64,000 nt of DNA from positions 1-64,000 of the forward strand of contig NZ_VCRA01000031.1 in the NCBI RefSeq assembly GCF_005938385.1. The letters run 5' to 3'. Every line of letters begins with the position of its first letter. Position 1 is the stretch's first letter. Below the pieces are notes generated by a model. It saw nothing but the letters and a program-made list of their open reading frames with translations, was not told where the DNA came from and did not search any database. Both the position numbers and the translations under genes were made by a program. This DNA is from Paenibacillus mesophilus (lineage in GTDB: Bacteria > Bacillota > Bacilli > Paenibacillales > NBRC-103111). Of the stretch, positions 44,199 through 51,316 are shown in pieces.

Positions 44199-44378
44199 AT
44201 GGAAAACATGCAGGTAAAAGCGGCGGCCAAGGCCGGACGCACCGTTTTTAATGGAAAAGCTGCAGTTATTTTCGTTGATTGCTGAAGAGTTGCGCCAATC
44301 CACGAGAAATAACTTGACTTTTTACAGTGTAGTACCGATTATGCGTCGTTTTTCCGTAAATAACAGCATGTTTTCCAT
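44199..44378. repeat. MITE-like palindromic element, family B copy 2
   Basis: 180 bp with inverted ends ATGGAAAACATGCAGGTA and TAACAGCATGTTTTCCAT (two mismatches). Ends and size match the element at 30904-31091, although the interiors have diverged (here AATGGAAAAGCTGCAGTTAT). No open frame. Confidence 0.7.
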
Positions 44379-44424
44379 CTCTTTCAACAGGAGTCCGAAC
44401 GCGTCACGCTTGTAAAGTGCTGAC

Positions 44425-44457
44425 GGAATTAGGTTCGAGCAATCAAGCGGCTTCTAA
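44425..44457 (+). pseudogene. Last codons of a lost Tat beta-helix gene
   Basis: GGA ATT AGG TTC GAG CAA TCA AGC GGC TTC TAA reads GIRFEQSSGF-stop. It matches the end of the gene at 40817-42811 (GIWFEQSRSF-stop) in both codons and flanking bases (GGTTCGAGCAATC is shared exactly). It is followed by a terminator at the natural distance, so a whole gene seems to have been deleted here, leaving its tail. Confidence 0.7.
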
Positions 44458-44473
44458 GATGACCGCATGCGGC

Positions 44474-44502
44474 AGCTTCCCATTCGCCTGGGAAGCTTTT
44501 TT
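44474..44502 (+). terminator. Rho-independent terminator of the lost gene
   Basis: AGCTTCCCA/TGGGAAGCT, perfect 9 bp with a 6-nt loop, followed by a T-run. No intact gene ends nearby; it belongs to the relic at 44425. Confidence 0.88.
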
Positions 44503-44510
44503 GTTCTGAA

Positions 44511-44539
44511 TTGACCAATTACATATTATATATTGTATT
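44511..44539 (+). promoter_or_regulatory. Promoter of the binding-protein gene at 44573
   Basis: TTGACC (44511-44516), 17-base spacer, TGTATT (44534-44539). The shared segment ATATTATATATT and overall layout match the promoter at 35527, suggesting common control. Confidence 0.6.
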
Positions 44540-44572
44540 AACTATATTATCGGGGGATGAGGGGTGGTTATT

Positions 44573-45868
44573 ATGGCATGGAAGCGGATAATCGCCGGGT
44601 TGGTTTTATCCATGCTGCTCCTAGCAACAGCCGCATGCGGCGGCCAAAAGAAAGTGGAAACGCAGGAAGAGCCGGTTATCAAGAATGATCCCGTTACGGT
44701 AAAATTGGCTGCCAATAAAGGCTTCTTGTCCGATGAAGAGCTGAGTCAGTTCGCTGCCGCCGTCACGAAGAAATATCCGCATATTACAATCCAAAGAACG
44801 GATACCGCGGTGGCGGGCAGCAAAGTACCGGAGCTGGTAGCATCGGGAAACATCCCCGATCTTATTTTGGAAGCTCCCTTGAACATCCTGGAGTTTCAGT
44901 CGCTGGGGCTTTATTACAATATGGAGGAGCTGATCAAGAAGCATAAATTCGACCTGGCCCGTATTCAACCGGAGTATTTGGAGTCGATCAAGGTGGGCAG
45001 CTTCTCCGAGCAGTTGGTTGGCTTGCCTGTTTATAATAACGGGTTCGGGTTGTTTTACAATAAGGATTTGTTCGACCGGTTCGGGGTTTCTTATCCGAAA
45101 GACGGCATGACGTGGGAGGAAATACGGAGCTTGGCCATGAAGCTGACCCGAAATGAGAATGGGGTCCCTTACGTCGGCTTGCACCCGAACAGCGTGTTCT
45201 GGGGAGCTTACCAATTGGGCTTGCCTTTCATTGATACCGTTAACGATAAATCCGTTTTTCAGTCGCAGGGCTGGAAAGACCTTTTCCAATTTTGGTTCCG
45301 ATTGCAGCAATTGTCCGACGACGGTGCAGCTCCCAAGACGATCGCGGCGATCAAAGGCTTTCAGGACGGTCAGGTTGCCATGACCATGGGATACAGCGCA
45401 CTATTGCCGGCGATGGTGAAGATTAATGGCTTGAATTGGGATGTCGTCACCTATCCGGTCAATCCGGCTGCGCCCGGCATCGGTCAGCGCGTCGACTCTT
45501 ATAACCTCGTCATGACGGCCCAGAGCAAGAATAAAGATGCCGCCTTCCAAATCATAGAGGTACTCTTATCCGATGAAGTGCAGACGACGATATCCAGAAA
45601 CGGAAAAGTTTCCGTCCTTAAGGATCGGAAAATCCAGGATCAATTCGGACAGAACAACGCGGATTATCAGAATAAGAATGTAGTCGCATTAACAAAGCCG
45701 AAGCTCGCTATCGTAAAACCGTTCAAGTTCTCTTTTCCACAAAATCCGGCAGCGATGATCGATCAGGCGTTCAATGAAGTTCTTTATTCCGGCAAAGACA
45801 TCAACACGGCATTGCGGGAAGCGGAGGAGAAGATGAACGCCGCCATTCAGGTCATTCTCAAAAAATAA
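44573..45868 (+). CDS. Extracellular solute-binding lipoprotein, ABC family 1 (no permease nearby)
   Basis: 431 residues. Lipoprotein signal MAWKRIIAGLVLSMLLLATA with Cys22. Family-1 segments NNGFGLFYNKDLFDRFGVSY, KDGMTWEEIRSLAMKL and MGYSALLPAMVKINGLNWDV are visible. The C-end EKMNAAIQVILKK is the usual helix. More distant from the 35654/39403 pair than those are from each other. ATG 44573 is set by AGGGGTGG; a GTG 9 bases earlier overlaps that site. Monocistronic, with its own promoter and terminator and no permease; directly upstream is the relic of a Tat beta-helix gene. Confidence 0.92.
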   Translation: MAWKRIIAGLVLSMLLLATAACGGQKKVETQEEPVIKNDPVTVKLAANKGFLSDEELSQFAAAVTKKYPHITIQRTDTAVAGSKVPELVASGNIPDLILEAPLNILEFQSLGLYYNMEELIKKHKFDLARIQPEYLESIKVGSFSEQLVGLPVYNNGFGLFYNKDLFDRFGVSYPKDGMTWEEIRSLAMKLTRNENGVPYVGLHPNSVFWGAYQLGLPFIDTVNDKSVFQSQGWKDLFQFWFRLQQLSDDGAAPKTIAAIKGFQDGQVAMTMGYSALLPAMVKINGLNWDVVTYPVNPAAPGIGQRVDSYNLVMTAQSKNKDAAFQIIEVLLSDEVQTTISRNGKVSVLKDRKIQDQFGQNNADYQNKNVVALTKPKLAIVKPFKFSFPQNPAAMIDQAFNEVLYSGKDINTALREAEEKMNAAIQVILKK

Positions 45869-45880
45869 AGGATAGGGTCA

Positions 45881-45916
45881 GGATCGCGGCCGAATGCTGC
45901 GGTCCTTCGTATTTTT
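45881..45916 (+). terminator. Rho-independent terminator
   Basis: GGATCGC/GCGGTCC (one GU pair) with an inner GC/GC, then TTCGTATTTTT. Confidence 0.8.
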
Positions 45917-45951
45917 AGGCGTCTTGGTGCCGTTCACGAGCGCGATTGCTA

Positions 45952-45980
45952 TTGTCAGAAGCCCCGATTTGGCCTATAAT
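45952..45980 (+). promoter_or_regulatory. SigA promoter of the cobalamin operon
   Basis: TTGTCA (45952-45957), 17-base spacer, TATAAT (45975-45980). The riboswitch begins about 50 bases downstream. Confidence 0.85.
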
Positions 45981-46035
45981 CGATCCGTAAGCCAGATGCT
46001 TGGCATGCGAGTTTTACGCTAATAGCACAATCAGC

Positions 46036-46216
46036 CAACAGGTGCCCGAACGTATCGCTACGATCGGGTTAAAAGGGAAGTCGGTGAAAATCCGACACGG
46101 TCCCGCCACTGTGAAATAGGAGCTTTCTCACGATGCCACTGTCCGGGATGCGGATGGGAAGGCGGGAAAGCAGCGCGTTGCAGCCGCGCGCCTATGAGTC
46201 AGGAGACCTGCCTGTA
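46036..46216 (+). promoter_or_regulatory. Cobalamin riboswitch
   Basis: Conserved blocks in order: AACAGGTGCCC, GGGTTAAAAGGGAA, GTCGGTGAAAATCCGACACG, GTCCCGCCACTGTGA (the B12 box region), GATGCCACTG and GAGTCAGGAGACCTGCCTG. This is the full adenosylcobalamin-class aptamer. It controls btuF and the operon behind it; a terminator about 100 bases downstream is the likely expression platform, shutting the operon off when cobalamin is plentiful. Confidence 0.96.
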
Positions 46217-46311
46217 TGGTTTAGCTCAAGGAATCCTTCGAGGAAAAGGAACCGGCTTATTCGGGAAGAACGAAATATACGCGTCTATTGCGCGTTTGCC
46301 CGTATTGGCTG

Positions 46312-46346
46312 AACCCCTGTCCTTTCGAGGATGGGGGTTTCTTTGT
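46312..46346 (+). terminator. Riboswitch-controlled terminator before btuF
   Basis: AACCCC-tg-TCC/GGA-t-GGGGGTT with a 6-nt loop and TCTTTGTT tail. Confidence 0.8.
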
Positions 46347-46351
46347 TGGAG

Positions 46352-46439
46352 GAAGGAACACATCACTTTTTGGGGAGCAGGTTGGGGTCCCCGGAAAGTA
46401 ACAGGAGTAGGCTTCGAAGGAACACATCACTTTTTGGGG
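46352..46439. repeat. Intergenic repeat, family C copy 2, with a 24-bp direct repeat
   Basis: GAAGGAACACATCACTTTTT plus GGGG occurs twice (46352-46375 and 46416-46439). Between them lies GTTGGGGTCCCCGGAAAGTA. The GGGGTCCCC...CTTCGAAGGA...CACTTTTTGGGG part matches 33911-33967. It sits between the riboswitch terminator and the btuF ribosome site. Confidence 0.85.
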
Positions 46440-46458
46440 CACAAGGGAGAGGGAACGG

Positions 46459-47430
46459 ATGAAGAAGCTTGGAATGCTGCTCATGGCATGTGCCTTGGCG
46501 GTTGCGGTTGCCGCATGCGGACAAAACAAACCGGCCGAAGGGGTCAAGGAACCCGCGCAGGCGTCGGGGGGGACGGCAGTCAAGTCGGGAAGCGAGTCGA
46601 CGGGCAAAAGGACGACATACCCGCTCACGATCAAGGACAGCTCGGGCAAAGAATTCACCTTTACAAAAGCGCCGCAGCGGATCGTATCGCTCTCGCCTAC
46701 GGAGACGGAGGTACTGTTCGCGCTCGGGCTGGGCGACAAAATCGTCGGCGTATCGAACCTGGACGATTATCCCGAAGAGGCGAAGAGCAAGCCGAAGATG
46801 GGCAATTTGCAAGGAAACGCCGAAGCGATTATCGCGGCCAATCCGGACATCGTGTTCGCCGGCTTGTCGCTGAACAAAAACTCGGTAGCGAAGCTGAACG
46901 AGCTGAAGATGAACTTGTTCCAGACAAACCCGAAGACGATCGACGAAGCGATAGAGCGCGTCACTTTGTTCGGGCTCATTAACGATAAGCAGGAGCAGGC
47001 GGAGAAAGTCGTCGCCGAGATGAAGAAAGAAAAGCAGACGGTGGTCGACGCTTTGAAAAGCTTGAAGCCGGAGCAGAAGAAAAAAGTATACATCGAGTTT
47101 TCTCCGGGCTGGACGGTCGGCAAGGGCGAGTATTTGGACGATATGATCACGCTCGCGGGCGGCGTCAACGTGGCGTCCGATCTGGAAGGCTGGAAGCAGA
47201 TCAGCGAGGAGAAAATTATTCAGGCGAACCCGGACGTCATCTTCTTCGCCAGAAACGTGCCGGATCTCGAGAAAACGATCCGGGGCCGCGGGGGCTGGGA
47301 TAAAATCGCCGCGATCCAGAAAAGCAAAGTGATCGGCCTCGACGACAATTTGCTGTCGCGTCCGGGACCGCGCCTTACGAAGGCGCTCGTCGACATGGCC
47401 AAAGCGCTGCACCCGGAATTGGTGAAATAA
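46459..47430 (+). CDS. btuF: Cobalamin-binding lipoprotein of the corrinoid ABC importer
   Basis: 323 residues. Lipoprotein signal MKKLGMLLMACALAVAVAAC (Cys20), a short linker, then the class III binding-protein fold of BtuF/FepB. APQRIVSLSPTETEVLFALG and GVSNLDDYPEEAKSKPKMG form lobe 1, a long linking helix follows (EQAEKVVAEMKKEKQTVVDA), and IQANPDVIFFARNVPD belongs to lobe 2. Assigned to corrinoids, not siderophores, because it lies directly behind a cobalamin riboswitch and before cobT/cobU/cobS. ATG follows GGGAGAGG. Stop and next start overlap by one base. Confidence 0.93.
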   Translation: MKKLGMLLMACALAVAVAACGQNKPAEGVKEPAQASGGTAVKSGSESTGKRTTYPLTIKDSSGKEFTFTKAPQRIVSLSPTETEVLFALGLGDKIVGVSNLDDYPEEAKSKPKMGNLQGNAEAIIAANPDIVFAGLSLNKNSVAKLNELKMNLFQTNPKTIDEAIERVTLFGLINDKQEQAEKVVAEMKKEKQTVVDALKSLKPEQKKKVYIEFSPGWTVGKGEYLDDMITLAGGVNVASDLEGWKQISEEKIIQANPDVIFFARNVPDLEKTIRGRGGWDKIAAIQKSKVIGLDDNLLSRPGPRLTKALVDMAKALHPELVK

Positions 47431-48470
47431 TGAAACGGAAGCTGTTTGTATGGGGAGTAGCGGGGATGCTGCTCCTTCTTCTTTCCGTCGTCGTCAGCTT
47501 GTCGCTCGGGTCCGCGCATATTCCGATTGCGCAAGTATGGGGCGTACTGCTCAAGCAGATCCCTTACATAGGAAGCTCCGTTCCGGTCACTTGGCCCGAA
47601 TCGTCGGAGCAAATCATTATGAAAGTCCGCTTGCCGCGTATCGTGCTCGGGGTATTGATCGGGGCCGCGTTGTCGGTCTCCGGCGCCGGGTTTCAGGGCG
47701 TGCTGCGCAACCCGCTCGCCGACCCGTATACGCTGGGCGTCGCTTCGGGGGCGTCGGTCGGAGCCGCTTTTCTTATTTCGTTCGGGCTTCATTATGCGCT
47801 GTTCGGCATGTGGTCGATTCCGATCGTCGCCTTCGCAACCGGACTAGCCACGCTGTGGATCGTATTCCGGCTGGCCGGCGTTCAGGGGCGCTTTCGGACG
47901 GAAACGGTCATTTTGTCCGGGGTTGTCGTATCTTCCTTTCTAAGCGCCATCGTTTCCTTCATGGTTGCACTCAATTCGGACAAGATCGTCAACGAAATCT
48001 TATTCTGGCTGATGGGCAGTCTGGCGCTGCGGGGATGGCCTTATACAATGGTGGTGATCCCTTATCTTCTGATCGGAGCCGGCATTCTGATCGCTTGCGG
48101 CCGCGCGCTCAACCTGTTCGCGCTCGGAGAGCGGCATGCCGCCCATTTGGGGGTGCGAGTGGAGCGGACCAAATGGATCGTGCTGCTCGTCTCGACGATA
48201 TTGACCGCCGCCGCCGTCTCGGTATGCGGGGTCATCGGCTTCGTCGGTCTCATTACGCCGCATCTGGTCCGCCTGATGGTCGGTCCGGATTACCGGCTGC
48301 TCATTCCTTTGTCGCTGCTGTTCGGCGGCATTTACGTGCTGTGGGCCGACACGCTCGCCCGCATGGTGCTCAGTCCGACGGAAATTCCGCTCGGCGTCGT
48401 CACCGCTTTTCTCGGGGCGCCGTTCTTCGCTTATTTGCTGTCCAGACAAAAGAAGCTGCTGAAAGGTTGA
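47430..48470 (+). CDS. btuC: Corrinoid ABC transporter permease
   Basis: 346 residues of the FecCD/BtuC permease family with about ten membrane helices. RLPRIVLGVLIGAALSVSGA, FQGVLRNPLADPYTLGVASG (the ATPase-coupling region) and GVIGFVGLITPHLVRLMVGP are classic conserved stretches. Starts at TAATG, sharing one base with the btuF stop. Forms the membrane channel for BtuF-delivered cobalamin and cobinamide. Confidence 0.95.
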   Translation: MKRKLFVWGVAGMLLLLLSVVVSLSLGSAHIPIAQVWGVLLKQIPYIGSSVPVTWPESSEQIIMKVRLPRIVLGVLIGAALSVSGAGFQGVLRNPLADPYTLGVASGASVGAAFLISFGLHYALFGMWSIPIVAFATGLATLWIVFRLAGVQGRFRTETVILSGVVVSSFLSAIVSFMVALNSDKIVNEILFWLMGSLALRGWPYTMVVIPYLLIGAGILIACGRALNLFALGERHAAHLGVRVERTKWIVLLVSTILTAAAVSVCGVIGFVGLITPHLVRLMVGPDYRLLIPLSLLFGGIYVLWADTLARMVLSPTEIPLGVVTAFLGAPFFAYLLSRQKKLLKG

Positions 48471-48474
48471 TCGT

Positions 48475-49296
48475 ATGATCGAGGTGAATCGCCTGTCGAA
48501 ATCGTTCGACGGCAGAACCGTTGTGAACGATGTGTCGTTTGCTGTAGACGAAGGGGAGACGCTCGGCATTATCGGGCCGAACGGCAGCGGCAAGTCGACG
48601 CTGCTCAAGCTCATTTCCGGTGTGGACCATCCCGACTCGGGGGACATCCGGATGCTCGGTAAGCCGCTGAAAGCTTACTCTCGCAAGGAGCTGGCCCGGA
48701 TGCTGGCCGTATTGCAGCAGGACGCGCTGCCGCCGGTCGGCTTCACCGTCCGCGAGGTGCTCGAAATGGGCCGCTTTCCGTTCCAGAACTGGCTCGGCGA
48801 AGAGGCTGACGACAAATCCGGTTTGATCGACGGCATATTGGACCATTTGCGGCTTACTCCGTTCGCCTCCAGGACGCTGGAATATTTGAGCGGAGGGGAG
48901 CGGCAGCGCGTCGCACTGGGCAAAGTGATGGCACAGCAGCCCCGTCTGCTGCTGCTGGACGAGCCGACGACCTATCTCGATATCGGCTATCAGATGCAGA
49001 TGATGGATACGGTGCGCCGCTGGCAGTCCGAGGAGAAGCTGACGGTAGTCGCCGTCCTGCACGATTTGAACTTGGCGGCGCAATACTGCAACCGGCTGCT
49101 GCTCATCCATCAGGGGCGTATCGTGAAGATCGGTACGCCGTGGGAAGTGCTCGACCGCGCGCTTATTAAGGAAGTTTATGAAACCGAGCCGATCGTTACG
49201 GCTCATCCGGTGACGGGCGTTCCCCAGCTGCTGCTGCAGCCGGGAGAGCCGGCGGCTTATCGTACGGTTAGCAAGACGCGCGAACCGGTTTCGTAG
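48475..49296 (+). CDS. btuD: Corrinoid ABC transporter ATP-binding protein
   Basis: 273 residues. Walker A GPNGSGKST (34-42), Q-loop near QQD (81-83), signature LSGGERQ (138-144) and Walker B LLLLDEP (158-164). H-loop in VAVLHDLNLAAQYCNRLLLI. FecE/BtuD-type. Four bases separate it from btuC. A C-terminal stretch of 30-40 residues beyond the ATPase core (TEPIVTAHPVTGVPQLLLQP) is usual for this family. Energises BtuC. Confidence 0.95.
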   Translation: MIEVNRLSKSFDGRTVVNDVSFAVDEGETLGIIGPNGSGKSTLLKLISGVDHPDSGDIRMLGKPLKAYSRKELARMLAVLQQDALPPVGFTVREVLEMGRFPFQNWLGEEADDKSGLIDGILDHLRLTPFASRTLEYLSGGERQRVALGKVMAQQPRLLLLDEPTTYLDIGYQMQMMDTVRRWQSEEKLTVVAVLHDLNLAAQYCNRLLLIHQGRIVKIGTPWEVLDRALIKEVYETEPIVTAHPVTGVPQLLLQPGEPAAYRTVSKTREPVS

Positions 49297-49324
49297 TAAT
49301 ATAGCAGAAGGAGGAAACAGGAAA

Positions 49325-50383
49325 ATGGCACTGCGGACCTTATTGGAGCAAACGGTCGAACGCATACGAGGGCTGGACGAGTCCGCGATGCGGGATGCCG
49401 AGAAGCGCATCGACAGGCTGACTAAGCCTCCGGGAAGTCTCGGCAGGCTGGAGGAAATCGCCAGACAGATCGCCGGCATCACCGGCCGGCTGCAGCCGGA
49501 CTTGTCCGGCAAGGCGGTCATTGTCATGGCGGGGGATCACGGCGTGTGTGCGGAAGGCGTCAGCGCGTTCCCGGCTGCGGTGACGCCGCAGATGGTATTG
49601 AACTTCCTGAACGGGGGTGCGGCGGTCAACGTGCTGTCGAGACACGTCGGCGCGGATGTCGTATGCGTCGATATCGGCGTCAATGCCGACTTGAGCCACC
49701 CGAATCTGGTCGGCAGGAAAATCCGGAAAGGAACGGACAACATTGCAGTCGGTCCGGCCATGAGTCCTGACGAAGCGGTGCGTGCGATACAAGCCGGCGT
49801 CGACATCGTAGACGATCTCGCGGAGCGCGGCTACGGCATGTTCGCTACCGGCGAGATGGGGATCGGCAATACGACGCCGAGCTCGGCGCTGCTCGCGGCT
49901 CTGACCGGGATGGACATCGAGGCGGTCGTAGGCCGGGGGACGGGCATCGGTGACGAGGCGCTCCGGCACAAAAGGGACGTCATCCGCCGTGCGCTCGAAG
50001 TCAACCGCCCGAATGCGGAAGATGCGCTGGACGTGCTGGCGAAAGTAGGCGGCTTCGAGATCGCCGGTCTTGTCGGCGTCATACTCGGCGCGGCCGCGAA
50101 CCGTTGTCCGGTCGTCATAGACGGCTTCATCTCGTCGGCGGCGGCGCTCGTCGCGTCGCGTATCGCGCCTTTGGCGTCGGCGTACATGCTGCCATCGCAT
50201 TTGTCCCACGAGCTGGGGCATCGCGTATTGATGGAGCATATCGGCTTGCGGCCGATTTTGCAGATGGATATGCGGCTTGGCGAAGGGACCGGCGCGGTTA
50301 TGGCGTTCCCGATCGTGGAGGCCGCGGTCAAGCTGATGAACGAGATGGCTACGTTCGAAAGCGCGGGAGTATCGGAGAAGTGA
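49325..50383 (+). CDS. cobT: Nicotinate-nucleotide--dimethylbenzimidazole phosphoribosyltransferase
   Basis: 352 residues, normal CobT length. Makes alpha-ribazole phosphate from nicotinate mononucleotide and the lower-ligand base. RLTKPPGSLGRLEEIARQIA, VMAGDHGVCAEGVSAFP, GEMGIGNTTPSSALL and MDMRLGEGTGAVMAFP (catalytic Glu320) are all present. ATG follows AGGAGG. Second functional block of the operon after the importer; no bluB is in the window, so the base must be made elsewhere or imported. Confidence 0.97.
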   Translation: MALRTLLEQTVERIRGLDESAMRDAEKRIDRLTKPPGSLGRLEEIARQIAGITGRLQPDLSGKAVIVMAGDHGVCAEGVSAFPAAVTPQMVLNFLNGGAAVNVLSRHVGADVVCVDIGVNADLSHPNLVGRKIRKGTDNIAVGPAMSPDEAVRAIQAGVDIVDDLAERGYGMFATGEMGIGNTTPSSALLAALTGMDIEAVVGRGTGIGDEALRHKRDVIRRALEVNRPNAEDALDVLAKVGGFEIAGLVGVILGAAANRCPVVIDGFISSAAALVASRIAPLASAYMLPSHLSHELGHRVLMEHIGLRPILQMDMRLGEGTGAVMAFPIVEAAVKLMNEMATFESAGVSEK

Positions 50384-50481
50384 CTTCCGACGGCGTAGTG
50401 AGAGAATAGACTGCGGGCAGGAAGGCGTTCGTGCAAAGACGGATTAATAGTCTGACTTTGGACAAGGAAGGAGATGAGAGC

Positions 50482-51057
50482 ATGCGGATTATGGTGACGG
50501 GCGGGGCCAGAAGCGGAAAAAGCTCTTTTGCAGAACGGTACGCGGCCCATCTGGGGAAACAAGGTATCTACATCGCCACCGCGCAGCCGTTCGACGACGA
50601 AATGGCGGCAAGGCTGGCCTTGCACAAGGAGCGCCGGGACGAATCGGGTTTTTCGTGGTCGACGGTCGAGGAACCGTTCCATGTTGCGGAGTATTTGCTG
50701 AGTCACGTCCCGTCCCCCGGGGAAGCGGTACTGATCGACTGCCTGACGCTATGGCTGTCCAACTGGGTACTCCGATATGAGCAGGAAGCCGACATGGAGA
50801 AAAAGGTCGGCGACCGAGTGGACGAGCTGGCGGCCGCTCTCCGCCAATACCCGGGAACGGTGCTCCTCGTTACAAACGAGGTGGGCAGCGGCATCGTGCC
50901 GGAGTACAAGCTCGGCCGGGTGTACCGCGATCTGGCCGGACGGATGAACCAGCGGATCGCGGTAGCATGCGACGAGGTGTTTCTGGTGACGAGCGGCATT
51001 CCGGTCGAATTGAAACGGCTGGCTTTCCGATTCGAGCCACGGCAGATCGACGGGTAG
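50482..51057 (+). CDS. cobU: Adenosylcobinamide kinase / adenosylcobinamide-phosphate guanylyltransferase
   Basis: 191 residues. Phosphorylates adenosylcobinamide and transfers GMP to it. VTGGARSGKSSFAE (P-loop 7-14), LALHKERRDE with His48 as the expected guanylylated residue, DCLTLWLSNW, TNEVGSGIVPE and VTSGIPVELK are family motifs. The ATG at 50482 is set by AAGGAGATG upstream; the frame opens 17 codons earlier without a site. About 100 bases after cobT. Confidence 0.96.
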   Translation: MRIMVTGGARSGKSSFAERYAAHLGKQGIYIATAQPFDDEMAARLALHKERRDESGFSWSTVEEPFHVAEYLLSHVPSPGEAVLIDCLTLWLSNWVLRYEQEADMEKKVGDRVDELAAALRQYPGTVLLVTNEVGSGIVPEYKLGRVYRDLAGRMNQRIAVACDEVFLVTSGIPVELKRLAFRFEPRQIDG

Positions 51058-51164
51058 CTCACCGTCGCATCGTGCGGCAGGTTGGCGCTATTATGGCGCC
51101 TGCGGAAGGAAGAGTTCCTTTATTGCTCGTCAGCTCTGCGTTTATAGGGCGAAGTGGAAGGATG

Positions 51165-51276
51165 AGTTCCGCTATTCGGCAAAAATGGCTGAAAAACCGT
51201 TCCTTTGTCGTCAATAACGGAACTGAAACTTCCTTTAGGCGGTTCTGGAGACGGCTTTTCGGGAAATAGCGGAACT
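51165..51276. repeat. Palindromic intergenic repeat inside the cobalamin operon
   Basis: AGTTCCGCTATT (51165-51176) and AATAGCGGAACT (51265-51276) are perfect 12-bp inverted copies. Between and beside them are further GGAAC/GTTCC dyads (for example GGAACTgatcGTTCC, 51271-51285). They fill most of the 259-base gap between cobU and cbiB. Confidence 0.7.
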
Positions 51277-51316
51277 GATCGTTCCGTATCGGACAAAAGG
51301 GAGGAGGAAGTTGGGG

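Noticed and set aside
46194..46982. 262-codon frame starting inside the cobalamin riboswitch
   Set aside because: Runs through the riboswitch, its terminator and the family C repeats and then overlaps btuF out of frame; Gly/Arg-rich, no motif.
46459..49296. btuFCD read as a siderophore importer
   Set aside because: The families overlap, but the cobalamin riboswitch directly upstream and the cob genes directly downstream favour corrinoid transport.
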